DNA of 64,000 nt from Lepidurus packardi (GCA_023053545.1 JAKZAN010000005.1:8742001-8806000); one strand, 5' to 3'; shown: positions 12,001 to 25,800, counted from the stretch's first letter. Notes: generated by a model from the letters alone, not told the origin. Numbers and translations are program-made.

Positions 12001-15000
12001 CAGATCGGGAAATGTTTTGCATTACTTTCTTCTCGCCTTTGGCGGGTTGATAGCTATCATTACGCGCGCCAACCCTGGGCTTGACTTCAAACTGCATTTT
12101 CTTGCTCTCAATCTTCACGTTTCCGCCGCCAGGTTTGTAGCTCGAATTATCCAACGACCCGATTTTTGACCGAACTCCCTTCAAGTTTGGCGAAGGAGCA
12201 TTCCCTACTTGGATTTTATTCATTGGAACTTCTATGGACAGAAATAGATAGAAACGTGTTAGTTAATACTATTTTTTCTGGAGCAGGCAGTTGGGATTTG
12301 AAAGCCTTTAGAAGGCTTCCTTTTTCTTAATTCCGTTGCAAGAATGGACTGGATCTATCCGGAGACTCTTCAAGTGTCATGCGGAAAGCTATATTGAGCT
12401 CCGGAAGTGCGTCTTGCAGTAATAAACAGTCGTGAAGTAATAAGAACCAGAAAAGACAGCAACAAAGTGCAAATTCGCCAACTCTTGTTTGGCGAACTGC
12501 TTACTTTTCTTGTTGGGCGAGCTTTGGCCACTGTTCCACGAGCTGCTCGGCGAAGACTTGGAAGAAAATAACTTACTCTGTCCCCCCACAGTAGATTTGG
12601 ATGGAGAACCAGGAGTAGTGGGAGTTTTGTTCTTGTTGGACTTCATACTCCGAGAAGGCGACTTGGACGGCGACGCGGACCCATCATTTAGCTCCTAATT
12701 TAATGCAGATTTATTAAAGAATTTCCTTAGCTAGAAACCTCGTCGTTTGAACATATAGATTTTTCACAGAAATGTATTTCTTGGCCTAAGTAATCTTTTA
12801 TGGAAATAGGATTCCCAACAGAATCTACTTCCTCTGGGAATACATTTCTGGAGAAGAATACATTTCCGTGACAGTATGTATTTAATGCCAAACTGTTCAG
12901 AAATTTAAATTTCTCAGACAGAAATATTTCTTCAGGAGAAGGATTTCTGTGGTAAATAGGAAATATGTTTTTTATTCAATTCAACTCTTTTGAGTTGATT
13001 TGGATATAAAAGCTTGAGTTTTTCTTTTTTGTTCAATTCAACTCTTTTTGAGTTTGAAGCTAAACTTCTGCCAGAGATCCATTCCTTTGTTTTCGAGTGC
13101 AAATTACCTTATCTTGCGTAGTTTCGTCAACACCGCTATCGTGATCACCTTCTAGAATGAAAAGGGAACAAAACAGAACATTTTTTAAGAACTTGGGCAA
13201 TGAAAATGGAGTGCGGACCATTCTTTCTGTCACTTTGCAAGTTATTGATCTGGCAGACGATGCCAAGATACCCATTACATCCGCCGGATGACTAGCGGAA
13301 CGTAATTTTTCTTTTTTTTTTCCAGCGCAACTTGGCAAAGTCTGGCTCATGGGTTATCAGTAGACCCTGCCAAAAGAAAGTTCGCAAAATTCTAACCTGC
13401 GTGCAAAGGGGGCCGGGGGGTGATCTTGGGTTCAAGGAGGACTTGGGAAGGTTGGAAGACGATTTCTTTCAAAATCTGGACCATGTCTTGCAGATTGGCC
13501 GCCTCTTCCCGTTTCGCCGAATTATTTCGCGAACGCGGATGTGCTTGGTGGGCAGGGCTGTTGGAAGCACGGGATCGGCTCAGGGGTGAATCGTTGTTGT
13601 CACACAGAGAATCAGGTAATGGATTCAATGGATTCACTGATTGCCCCGCGTCTCCCGGATTTAGAGTATTTTGCTCCATTTCTTTTTGAACTTTCAATTT
13701 CTTGGTTTGCTCTTATGATTAATTTGGTTTGCGACTGAGTTTAAGAGCGATTGGTAAAACTTTTGGTACTGGAGTGTTTACTTTGAACGACTAAAGAATC
13801 ACAGAGTTTCGCTAATTCGATTTTTTCGCCCCTTCTTTACTTCAGAAACGTACGAGTTGGACTAAGCTGGGACTATTTTTCCCGGTGACACGGCCAAAAA
13901 GCAGCAAGGGCAGCACTGTGCAGAAGCTGGACGCAAAAGGGGCCACGCCCACCTAAGCTCCTCCTATTCTATGGGGTGAAGTAGAAGTTCTAGAAAGCTC
14001 TTTCCCACCCAACCCCAACATTAGGGGATCAATAAGTCTGAGCAAATTCCATAAAATTTCCAAGTGAATCTCACTTTTTCTTTCTTTTCAAATTTTTGTG
14101 CTAAACAGGAACTTTATTAAAAAAAAAGACTTGGAAGATTCGTAAAACCTTACCAATTCTCTAAATCGTTGTTTCTCGAAATCACTGGTAAAACTTTGGT
14201 AATCCACCAAATAATTTCTCCAAACTTGAGAGTTTGGAGAGTCTTTTTTGATCTTGAACTATAAATCACACCTTTGTCGCGTTTCTCTAGTAAAAACAAA
14301 GCAGCGAAATAATGGCCGAATTTAATGCAGAAATGTAGCAGCAATTGGCTCCCGTAGTTCGGGAAATGAGATTCCATTCCAGCTTGCACGCAAGTGGATC
14401 GTTGCGAATTATCCGCGATATCTCGCATTCCTAACACCTCCTCCCCCCACACACAAACACTGCGGGGCAGTATAACGCAAGATTTCGTTTTAACGAAGCA
14501 GTTGGGTGGTAATATCAATATGGTCTTATGATACAAAAAATTGAATATATATTAAATTTTCCCCATTTTATTATTACTCACATTTTTGGGGTTATTAGAA
14601 ATAGTTCGAAATAAGAAATAAGTTGCGAAGTAATAAAACGATCCAAGCAAATTATTATAAGAGCCTTTCCCTTTAAATTATTGTGTCCGTCCACGGTAAT
14701 ATTTCCTTTTATGACGTATAAGTTTCCCTTAGCAAAGCTTGCTGGCAGAAGTCAATCTTTTATAAAAAGGAAACACGAAATTCCGGCCCTGTTTTTACTC
14801 AGATTTCTACCGAGAGAAATATAGGCAACTTCCTGTGACAGCCATAACAGTTTCTTGCGCTCCTTTATTGGCGAAGTTAAACAAGTGTGCTGATCGTGTT
14901 GGCACGCCCCTTTTGTACTCAATCACAGCTTGACAATAGTGTCTTTTTCGACCGAGCGACATGTTTTTGTGTGTTCTAGTTTAACACAGGCCGAGTTGGA

Positions 15001-16508
15001 TATATCCATAGCATGTCAGGGGCGGACCCGGCGCCGGTTGGTACTCCTACTTTACTCCGGATCCATTGCGAGCTTAAAGATCTTGTCTTCCTATATTAAG
15101 CACGCAACCGAGGCATTAAATTCTATGAAACATTAGCCCGTATTCTTGTGCCTATATACAGGAAAATCTCATACATGGTCTCCACCATTATGCCTCTACC
15201 TAAATCGTGCACTATTCCTCATTCATGCTATTCATGCTTACTGCCCAGAATTGAGATTGGAGAAAGGGAAGAATTTCTATTGTTACGCAATCTGGGGTAA
15301 GTTTTGTTCGAGATGACCCCGTTTTAGCATTATTGCGGTCCTTCTACAAAGCGCAGGCGTGGAATTTTATTGATTCGTTTAGTTTTAGCTCCATACACGT
15401 TTTAACTTTGTTGTTGTTCATATTTCTGCCGCTTATAAATTATCAAGGCCTTTTTCGGCACTTACTTGAAGCTATTTTAAGAGCACAAATAAAACTTTAA
15501 ATGGGGAATTTTTGCGTGAACGCTTTTGGAAAGAATATTCTCCAATTCATTATGAGGGAAAGTGACTGGGAATATATTTCTGCCGTTTGCAGGCTAGGTG
15601 TGCTATTACTTTGCATAGTAGCGAGTTCCGTGAGTCACCTATGCAGTTTATAGCCGGGAGCATCGTCCTGGACCTAATGTACGAAAAAGGCTAAAGCGTA
15701 TGAAATTGATCCCGAAACCCGAAATAATAAGTGAAAGGTGCGGAAATAATCCCCAAACATAAAAGCAGAAGGAAACAAGAGTCCTATAGCACTATTGTTG
15801 CGTGTCTCTTTTCATTTATATATATAGTAATGAGCCGGCATGATTCATGTATATCAGGCCAGTCCAGTCCCCCCACTAACACGACTCTTAGCAATGCTGT
15901 CTTTTCTTATCCCGACAATGTTTTCTTTAGTATTTTGGAACAACAAAGACCCCACTCTAGTTTTTCGTTTATAACGCTCGGAAATCAAGCACACACGAGG
16001 GTAAAAACTGCTGATATGATACTGAAACCTAAAGTTATTTAAGAAAATTCCTTTTCTCCGTTGGAATTTCCTGTTATCTGAGTGAAATGGGGATAAGGTG
16101 TGAAAAGTGAATAGAAACAATTGTGTGAGATTTCTAGCCCCTATAACAGGTTAGCTATGACGTCAGGTGTATATTTAGCGAGAGAAGGCTAAAAGAGCGT
16201 AAAATTTGGGGAATGAGGAAACGTCCACTTGTTGAAATCTCTCCTTCTGCTTCAGCCAAAATGAAAAGAAAGCGTTTTTAATTGCGGATAGAGACAGTCA
16301 ATTTCATAGGGCTAGAGGCTTAAGACGTTGAGAATTTAATTGACAACTTTGAAAATTCGAGTAGTTGGTTCAAGTGCGTGCTTAGTCTCATAGCAAATGA
16401 ACTGTATACACTTTTGGGAGTGAAATTACCTTGAGACGGAAGAGGTGTTGACTCATTAGGTTCTAATGAGACGTGTTCGCCAAGATTTTCTTCTGCGACG
16501 TCAGCCAT
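9057..16508 (-). CDS. MAPT (tau): Tau/MAP2/MAP4-type microtubule-associated protein (distal-promoter isoform)
   Basis: Coding exons: 16508-16430, 13151-13108, 12694-12505, 12231-12026, 11936-11751, 11198-10998, 9686-9057; 511 residues. A short acidic N terminus ([12 protein letters not shown]) leads to a Ser/Pro/Lys-rich region like the tau proline-rich domain ([17 protein letters not shown]). Five tubulin-binding repeats follow, with cores [15 protein letters not shown], a degenerate [44 protein letters not shown] and [15 protein letters not shown]. The last exon (209 residues) is an extremely Glu/Asp-rich tail, unlike the short C terminus of canonical tau. The protein should bind and stabilise microtubules, probably in axons. 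Junction phases agree throughout. A second first exon lies at 13679-13397. Identity of the repeats is beyond doubt; inclusion of every exon in one transcript is inferred. Confidence 0.93.
13397..13679 (-). CDS. MAPT (tau): Alternative first coding exon of the tau-like gene
   Basis: ATG at 13679, 94 codons plus one base, ending at a donor in GCACGCAG/GTTAGA. Its phase (1) equals that of the distal first exon 16508-16430, so both can splice to the exon at 13151. With it the protein would be 579 residues. The peptide starts [15 protein letters not shown], is Ser/Arg/Asn-rich in the middle, and contains a short amphipathic stretch [13 protein letters not shown]. No good acceptor with a pyrimidine tract precedes the ATG, which supports a separate promoter rather than an internal exon. 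Conservation is not recognised by eye. Confidence 0.6.
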
Positions 16509-19500
16509 GATTTCTGCCAATGGAACCAGTGGGACGGTAAACACAAATTATGTATGGGAAAAACGAAAGCTGGTCTGCTCTGCAGATATCCCACTGTGTA
16601 TCTCTTTCGGGTTATTGGGAATCGATATAGTGAATTATTGAAACTTTTAGGCGAGCGTAACACGATTGACCTTTCCAAAATGCGCACTAAAGACAACTTA
16701 AAATGGACTTGTAAGAAGCGTTTATTTTCCGCACTTTCTCATAACACTATTGGTGTCGTTATATGATTTGAGGAGAATACATTGCCACTTTTTACGCTTA
16801 CACGTGGTTTTTAGCGTATGGAGTTACAGATTGGGGGGAACGAAGTTGGTTCGGATTATATCGTGTTCGAGCAGTGGGGACCGACTGCGACCTAATGGTG
16901 CAAGTGCTCGATCATATGTAGGACCCAGGCTACTGCCAGTACAATATAAAGAGAGGGAGAGAGAACGCAAGGGAAAGACACAACCCGACCTAAACTCAAG
17001 CATGCAAGCCTTAGAACGCAGCCCCCATACTATACACGAAGACAAAAGACAAAAGAACTTTCCCGAAAGCAATGATAAACATGCATGATGGACAGGACCA
17101 TCATTCCTGAAGTTTGTAAAAAGCAAATGAAGAAAAGAAATGACTTTGACGAGGAGAACCTATTTTCTAAAGTCCCAGGAAAACAAGTGAAATGACCAAT
17201 AAGATTTATTGTCGTGATTTAAGGTTTGTTTAAGCGTCTACATGGGTTACATCTTAATCTATCATGAAAGTGTGATTGTCAACAGGGATTCATTTCTAAT
17301 CTTCACATCGACTCTAAATGAGAAATTCCATTTCTGAAGAGAAAGTTAAGCTCGTATCCTGTAGAAATCGTTAGTCCAACTTTTCTACGGAACTTCTGAG
17401 AAAGCAAAAGCTCTTAAGGTCATGAATCAAGGGATGTAAAGAGTTGGGTCAATTTTGTCACTTGTCACACAAGTCATTTCATTGTGATCCGTTACTGCGA
17501 CTTTAAGCCTGTTGCAGCTCTCGTGGTTAAAAATGGAGGTTACCAAGGAAACTGCCTTTGCTTATCTTTTCTTAAGCGTTGTGTAAGATTCGTGCAATTA
17601 CTTTCCAGTCAATATTTATTCTTGCCAGTTAAGATGTATTCCTTAATTTTTAATGCTATTTTGTTTCGTCTTCTAATGCAGATCGCCAATTGACTTTTGG
17701 ACCAGTCCTTGTACGTCTTATTACCATGCTTTACGGTTCTCTACCCGTCGTGAACGACTACAAGAAAGTCTGCAACTGTTGGCCTATTTGTTTCCCTCAT
17801 TTTCCTTGGAACAACGAGATTCCTCGCGATCATGTCGCGGCCTCGGTTCCGGACGCGGAAACTTGCGTTATTACCGTACAGAACATGTCACTTGTCAATG
17901 TTCCCATGTAGAACGTCGCGCCATCCGTGGGAGACGGACCTCGGAAACTTCACTGACATCTATTGATTATATTCCTCGTAGCCCGTGAGCCATTGTGTAT
18001 CATTTTCGGAGCTTCCTAGCAATAATAGCGCGTTTTATTTGCCACAAGTGAAGGCTGTCTTTCCTAAGCTTTCCAAGACAGCCACCTAGTGTCGTTTTAT
18101 TCGGAACGCAAAGACTGCGTTCAACGACGACTTAGCTTTGCGTTGCTTTGCGCATTCGCTTTCCAGCAAAATTGTTATATTTCGTTCCTTTTTTCTTTTT
18201 TTTTTATACAAAATGGAATCTACTATGGAATATATAGGCACAGTACAGTAATTCGTGATGAGGACATTCATGTCTTCCGAACTTAAAACGTCATTGCTTG
18301 AAATTATTAAAAAATTTATTTAAACAAAGGAGCGATCCGGACAGATGGGAAACACCCTCTCTACATTCTTTCAGTATTTTTGTTCACTGAAACAATAATT
18401 TTTCAATATTCTTTCTTGAAAAAACGTTTTGAGTGGCCAAACATGCACGCAATAACATCCATCCTTTCCCGTAGGAAAGTGTTTAGCCATGTGATAATAA
18501 GGTTCTACACCACGGTATAAGTTAACGCACACAGTATAAATTAGCACACAAAGTATTAATAAAGGTACATTTCGACGTTGTTTAGAGGTAAGGGACTTGC
18601 TTAAAGTCTGTAAAACCGTTGTCATAAAATCGTTTCGTTTTCTCTTAGGCTTTACATTCTGCTGTGTCCTCCCTTTTACCGAAAGGACGATGGACAACAT
18701 GCATGTAACTATTTCGCGTTAGCCGCGAATGGAGTTTAGACTCCATTTCGTCGTAACAATTACGCCCCATTCGAATGTATTTGTTCCGAGACAACCCAGA
18801 AGTTTTTGACTTACTAAGAAAACAAGGGATAAAAGAAGCATCACTAGTAGAACCCAATCCCGAGAATAATCCATTACGTTACAGTTCCGTATACAAGTTC
18901 TTCGCTGCTTATTTCGTTTTTACTCTAAATCCTCTCATTATAAGAGATGTATTCCTTCTTATTCTTAATTAGGAGTTCAATAAAGCACTACAACAAGTTT
19001 GTATACGCATACGGTATTTATTAAATCACACTTTCCATTAACCCACAAGAAACTTTTGCCATGCCCTCGAAATTCGCTATCTGTATTAGTTTGTGATGGC
19101 TTTAGAACGTGTAATTTAAACCGTCACCGTTTGGTGATGTCTGCGCCGAACACCAGTTAAAACAAAAAAAAAGTCTAAAAAGGAAATAGCTTTGCATGGT
19201 GAAGCAGCTTGGTTTGAAGAAAAAAGACAAGACCCTAGCTGTTACTTTTTAACTGCAGCGCTTTCCCATTTTCCTGCAGCGCTTTCCAGTTTTCCTACAG
19301 TTTGTTGGTGATGTGGGTACGCTTTTGACGTATTAACGTGATGCCTTTTCGGATATTCATTATTGCCATGTCTTACAATAAACGAAAAACAGAATTTCTT
19401 ATCTTTCTTTCGCTAATTGGGATTTTTTATCGTTAATTTAGTTGCAGTTTAATTGGACTTGGCAATTTTCCACAGGGATCGGGGGCGTGTTTTTCCACAT

Positions 19501-19862
19501 GAGCACTGCGTAGCGGCAGCTCCATGTACTAAGCATGCGCTACTGATTAGTTTGGCATGACGGTTTTGCCAGTCGTTATGTTGGCAAGTGTAAATAAGTA
19601 TTAATCGTTAACTTATGGCCGTATTTCTAGAATTAGTGCCTATGGCCTAAACTGTTACCAACTCTTCAACTTAATTCATTGTTGTTTTCAGACCGTAGAT
19701 ATGTGACTTTCTTCTCTGGTCTACATTTTCGTTCGGTTATTTCGCGTTTTAAGCGACCGTTTTTGACGTTTCGAACGAATCTGGCCTAAAAAGTGATTTC
19801 TGATAAAGGTCTTTAAGTAAAGTCGTTAAGATTATAAACTTAGGTTTGGAAGATTGAGTATA
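16509..19862. other. Intergenic between the tau and GAK starts (head to head)
   Basis: No coding exon supported on either strand. It should hold the tau and GAK promoters and their 5' UTR exons. Visible structure: a perfect 9-bp stem (18053-18061 with 18075-18083), and a 21-bp duplication CTGCAGCGCTTTCC at about 19253-19296. Confidence 0.4.
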
Positions 19863-22800
19863 ATGTCGGACTTTATCAAGTCGGCTGCTGGTTTGATCAG
19901 CTCGTATAGTGCAGGATTTAATGGAAGCGCTGGCATTACTCTGGGTTTGGGTTCTGAGAATCCATTAGTGGGACAAGTTATTGAAGTGGATCGTATGCAG
20001 CTGAAAGTGAAGAAATTATTGGCTGAAGGTAGTTTTTAATGATTTATTTCCCTTGATCTTTATTAATTGATTGTATTGGCTAATATATTCACATAATGTT
20101 TCACTTTTATAGGTGGATTTGCATTTGTGTTTGTTGCCCAAGATATTCAATCTGGTCAGGAGTATGCTTTAAAGCGTCTCATTGCATCCGATGCCGAAAC
20201 GAGCAAAACTGTGATGCAAGAAATCAGTTTTTTGGTACAAATCTCTAGTTTTTGTTTGTTTTGGGTCTTACGGTTTGTGTTGCAGAAAACGCTGGCCAAC
20301 CATCCCCATATTATTCAGTTTATCGCTGCCACAGCTGTTGAAAGAGGGACGTCTGGCAACAAAGAATATTTTCTCGTCACCGAGCTTTGTTCAGGTTGCT
20401 AAGCAACTTTAACACTTAAAATTAGCCAAATGCTAAATTTTAATCATTTTAGGAGGAGGATTGATTGACGCCCTTAACGTCAAAGGAGGTCCATTGTCTC
20501 CTGATTTAGTTTGCTCAGTATTTTGGCAACTTTGTAAAGCTGTACAAGCCATGCACAGCCTCAATCCTCCCATTATTCATCGTGATTTGAAAGTAAGCTA
20601 CACATTATCACCCGGTAAAAGCCTTCAATTTTGAGCTAATTTTGTGTCTTGTTCTTTCTAGCTGGAGAATGTCTTGTTGACTGTGGATGGTAGAGTGAAG
20701 CTATGTGATTTTGGAAGTGCTACCATGCAGCACTATCAGCCTGGACCTACTTGGAGTGCTGCTCAGCGTGGTTTACTGGAAGAAGACATGGCTAAGCATA
20801 CAACGCCCATTTACCGGGCTCCTGAAATGTTAGATACGTGGGATAATCGTCAAATTGGAGCTCCTGCTGATCTCTGGGCCTTAGGCTGCGTTCTCTACTT
20901 CCTTTGCTGCCATGCTCATCCATTCCAAGATGCTGCCAAACTCGCTATCCTGAATGGCAACTATGCTTTGCAAGCAGGTGGCCGTTACGATGCATTCCAT
21001 AGCCTCATACGTAATCCCTTCTTAAGTTAAGTATGAAGTATTTGATGCATTTCCGAAATATCTTCGTAGGAGGACTGCTGAAAGTTGAGCCTAATGAACG
21101 ACTCACTGTCAGCCAAGTTCTGGAGGGTTTGGCGGCCATTGCTGAGACCAAAGGTTACAATCTGAAAGCTACTGTTCCTCTAGAAGTCCGTGCAGAAGTT
21201 TCCCCCAATCCAGTGACAGGTCAGTAGCTACGTCTAAAGTACTTTTTATTGTTGTATTTTATGTCCAATTCAGTACATATTTAATTTCTATTTATTTCGT
21301 CATAGTTCCACCAAGGCCGGCAGAACCACCTTCGAGACCGCTTCCTCCTTCGCCTCAGCCACCCAGGCGACCTCCACCTGTGATGACAGCCCCCCCTTCG
21401 CAAACCATGCAAAACACCCCTCCTAATGCAGGTCTGTTTTCGTCGCTCAAGGGTGGAGCTGGCTCCTTTCTAAAGAACTTGAAGGATACTTCTTCCAAAG
21501 TGATGCAGAGCGTTCAACAGTAAGTTTCTTTCCGCACATAATCGGACACAAATAAGCAACTCTTTTATAACATAAAACTGTTTTCGACAGGTCAATTGGG
21601 CGCAATGAACTGGATTTGTCTTACTTAACTTCTCGTATTTTGGTGACGTCATTTCCAGCCGAAGGCTTGGAATCAACTTATCGAACGCATGTGGAAGATG
21701 TGCGAGGAGCTTTGGATGTCCGTCATGCGGGACATTATGCCATTTACAACGTGTCTGGGAGGAGTTACCCGCCCACGCGTTTCCCACAAGCTCGCGTAAC
21801 TGATTGTGGTTGGCCAGCACGTAAAGCTCCGCCCCTTAAGACGCTTATCGCTTTGTGTCGCAGTCTAGTGCAGTATTTGGAGCGAGATGAACGGAATGTC
21901 TGTATCATCCATTGTATGGTTAGTACTAGCCATTTATTAAATTCGAGTTATTTTCTTTTCTTCTGTTGTCTGAGTTTTTTTCTTTTTTTCTTAGGATGGC
22001 AAAGCATCTTCGGCTTGTGTAGTGGTGGCACTCTTTCTGTATTGCCGGCTCTTCCATACACCAGAAGAAGGTGCGCAGCTTTTTGCAGTGAAACGCTGCC
22101 CTCCAATGTTCAACCCGTCTCAACTTAGGTAAATTAAACCCTTTTTAATTTTTAAAAATTGCAGGAAATGCTATTTTTGCTTGACAGATACTTGAATTAT
22201 TTTGCTGATTTGGTCCGTGAACCTCCATTGCTTCCGCATAACCGCTCTGTTACTTTAACAGCAGTGACTGTACAGCCGGTTCCATTGTTTACCAAATTAA
22301 GGTACATAATCCACTGAAAAAAGCTCTGCCTTGTAGAGGACACGGTGAACTGCAAGTAGTTGATCATTTTTTTCAAAAGATGACATTGATGTCACCCCGA
22401 TGTCATGAGAATTGTGCAACTTGAACAAAAATTTAAAAAAAATATAAGGATATGATGGATTTTTTTTATATCTTAATAAAAATATCTTGGTGACTGCGTC
22501 AAAAGATTTAGATATATGATTCACTTAATTTTTCATAACTTTAATAAGTTTCAATAAATCTATCATAACTTTAATAAGTTTCAATAAATCTATCATAACT
22601 TTAATAAGTTTCAATAAATCTATATCTTTTGACGCAGCCTACCAACATATTTTTAGAAAGAGAATTTTCCAAATCTATTGATAAAGTTTTTTTTAAACTT
22701 TTGTTTCCAATTTTGCTTCAAGTTGCATAATTATGATATAGCAACACGTTCTTCGGATTTAGTGACAAAACAGGGTGTAATATATCACGCTGTCGTAACC

Positions 22801-25800
22801 GACACGCATATGTAACTTTTCAGTAAACCGAACCTAACCTAATTCATTTCCAATCCGACTCCAATTTTCAACTAGAAGTTTGAACTAAGGTTCTCCATTT
22901 CTTTTTTGACCGCGGGGTTTTTAACCGGAGAACCTGTTTTGATATGCAACACGTTCTCCGGATTTAATGACAAACGTATGTACTGAATCCGGCTATTGTT
23001 CGAAAGTGATACTACTGTCATTTTGGAACAATTGATTTTTCTTTTTTCAGCTAATGAAGTGAAAGAAACTACAAATTTGAACCTAACCTAATGCATTTCC
23101 ATTCCAACTACCAGTTTTTAACTCGAATGACACATGTTTGTCACTGTTTTTTCCGTAGAACGTTTGCAACAATGTGACACACCACGTGTTAATTTCATCT
23201 GCGGGTCTTGAAAAAGGAGAATATGATATGGCAGTATGATATCAGTGCCATCTTTTGACAAGAATTATTAACTAGTTGCAGTTCACAGTGGCCTTAAAAG
23301 AACATGAAAGTTGTATATTGACGTTTTATATTCTGGATTGTAGGGATGGCTGTCGCCCCTTTTTGGAAGTTTACCAGAATGAAGAAAAAGTCTTTAGCTC
23401 TCTGCAGGATTACGAGCGCATGCACATATATAATCTAGCTGATGGCAAGGTAGAATAGAGCTAAAATGAATATGAGAAAATTATTTATATTTTCTGTTTT
23501 AGTTTGTCTTGCCCTTGAATTTGCATGTGCTTGGCGACGTGACAGTCGTCGTAAATCATGCGCGAAACACGTTAGGAGGCGTGGTACAAGGGAGACCTAC
23601 TGGAATCAAAATCTGTCAAATCCAGTTCTATACTGGCTACATTAACCCCGGTGAAACTTGTCTAAAACTAACCACGTGAGTTCTACCTTGCGTAGTCTTT
23701 TTAAAGCTATCTGTACGTATGTTTGTTCGATTTAGACAAGATCTGGACGAGCTGGGAGAACCTGACCTGTACAGTCGCAGTTTCACGGTTTTCGTAAATA
23801 TTCAGGTCGCAGATTCCGATCATATGAGTCCATTACCAGCGCCCTGGAATGATGGGCGATCGCAAATCAGGCATGCCAAGTACTTATTCTCATCCCGTGG
23901 TGAAATGGAAGAGACTTTTGAATTATTTGGTAAAAAAAAAAAAAAAAAAAAAAAAATTCGAAACAAAAATTTTGTTAAGCAACTTTCTTCAATCCTCTTC
24001 CAGGACATCAGTCTCCGCCAGAAAACAAACCTGCTCCAGCTCATGTACCCATGCGACCTCCTCCCCCAGTCCCTTCGCGTCCCAAAGTAATTAACGGTGC
24101 ATTTTTAATTCGGAAACTTTTATTTAAAAAATTTTTATTTGTATTTCCCAAGGAGGTGGAGCCTTCAGTTTCTGCCGATCAACCCGAAGAAATCGTGGAT
24201 TTATTGAATCTGAGTAGCACAATGCCCACTGCTGCTGATCTCCAGTCAGAACATACGCCTAATATGGATATCCTGAATTTTAGTGACAACAGTACTGCTG
24301 ATCTACTAGGCGGCGCTGGTTTATCTGCCCCAGCGCCTTCGTCAGGCACTAGTAATCCCTTTGGTGCGTTCGATCCGTTCAACTTCAATTCGGCTCCCGC
24401 TGCGCCTGCCCGTCCTCCTGCTGCTGGTATCGGAAATAGTCCGAATTTGTTTGACCCCTTTGGTCAGACAGCGCCGGTCAACGTGAATGTCAATCAAGAG
24501 CCCAATCTGTTAGGAGGATGGGATTCAGTCATAAAACCCAATCTGGGTACAGCTCCGTCACCCATTCCCAATTTATTGGGTAATATGCCTCCTCGGTTGA
24601 ATCTAAACTTGCCCCGGAATGCTTCTAGTCCTAATTTGGAAGCCAATTTGGTTAAGGATCCCCTGGCAGACTTGGGTAATGCGACTTGGGTTTGACTATG
24701 TTATGAATGTTTGTAATAATTCATTTGATTCGTATTTTGGATAGGCTGGACTGGCATAAATCCTGCTCCAAATGCCGGAAAACCTTCTGTTAATGCATCT
24801 GCTCGTCTGCCAAGCCCTTCTTCAGCTTCAACGTCGCCACTTCACAGGCCAACGAACTGGCAAGTCCCACCGCCTGCGAGCAATTTGGCAGGAGCTGGAG
24901 TGGGGGCGGTACCTATCCGTACTCCGGTCAAATCGCCTGTAGATATCCATGCTGATTACTCTCGTACCCATTTCGAGAGCGTGTTTGGCAGGGGAGAAAC
25001 AGGTAAAAATGAGCCTCGTTCGTTTTGCACCTGCGACTTAAACTTAGACTAGCCAAACTTCCTTGACTTACGCTTATAAGTGTTCGTTTTAGCCCAAACA
25101 TGGAAAGTTTACAGAAGTCGACCTGAAAAGTTTTGAGTCAAAACGAACGCTTACAAGCAAAAAGTTTACAATTGCTCCACCCATGGGGCGGTGCTTGTAG
25201 AATATAAACAGAAACATGAATTGTTCGATATCGACAAACGAGATACATAAACGAGGGGCGGGGTTAAGTTTAAGTCTGGGGACAAGAGTCCCCGCAATAG
25301 ACTTGCCTGACTTGAGACCAAAACCAAAAGTCAACTTCCAAAGTTTAAGTCGACTAGCTAAAGAAAACGCTTATAAGCCCGAAGTCTACCTATCTCGAAC
25401 ACATAAGTGCAAAGTCTTGGGTAGACTTTTAAGTCGGCTTAAACTTTCGTCAAAACGAAAGCGGCTGTGGTTTTTTATGAATGTTAAGTCTGATATTTGT
25501 GGAATAGGAAAGGGAGGATTACCTAAACCAAAAGTGACGGGAGATTTCTTTGGTGATTTGCTGGGCAAGGGATTTGATTTTAACCCTAAACGAGAGGCAG
25601 GACCGCGTTCGATTAACGCGATGAGGAAAGAAGATATTGCTAAAGATATGGACCCTGATAAGTTTCACGTATTTGAATTTAATTTTACAAGGAAAAGTAG
25701 TGGGTTGATGTTTGCTTTTGAAAGGTTTACGAGTGGGTGAATGGTAAGACGCGTAATATTCGCGCGCTGTTGTGTTCATTGCACACGGTTTTGTGGGAAG

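Noticed and set aside
16750-17126. Two opposite frames of about 100 residues
   Set aside because: Mutually antisense, no ATG in good context, no family resemblance.
18371-18972. Overlapping frames on both strands
   Set aside because: No motif, no splice sites that extend them, start or stop positions look random.
22165-22187. Alternative acceptor for GAK exon 10 (TTGCAG/GAAATG)
   Set aside because: It breaks the phase; the acceptor TTGACAG/ATACTTG keeps [10 protein letters not shown].
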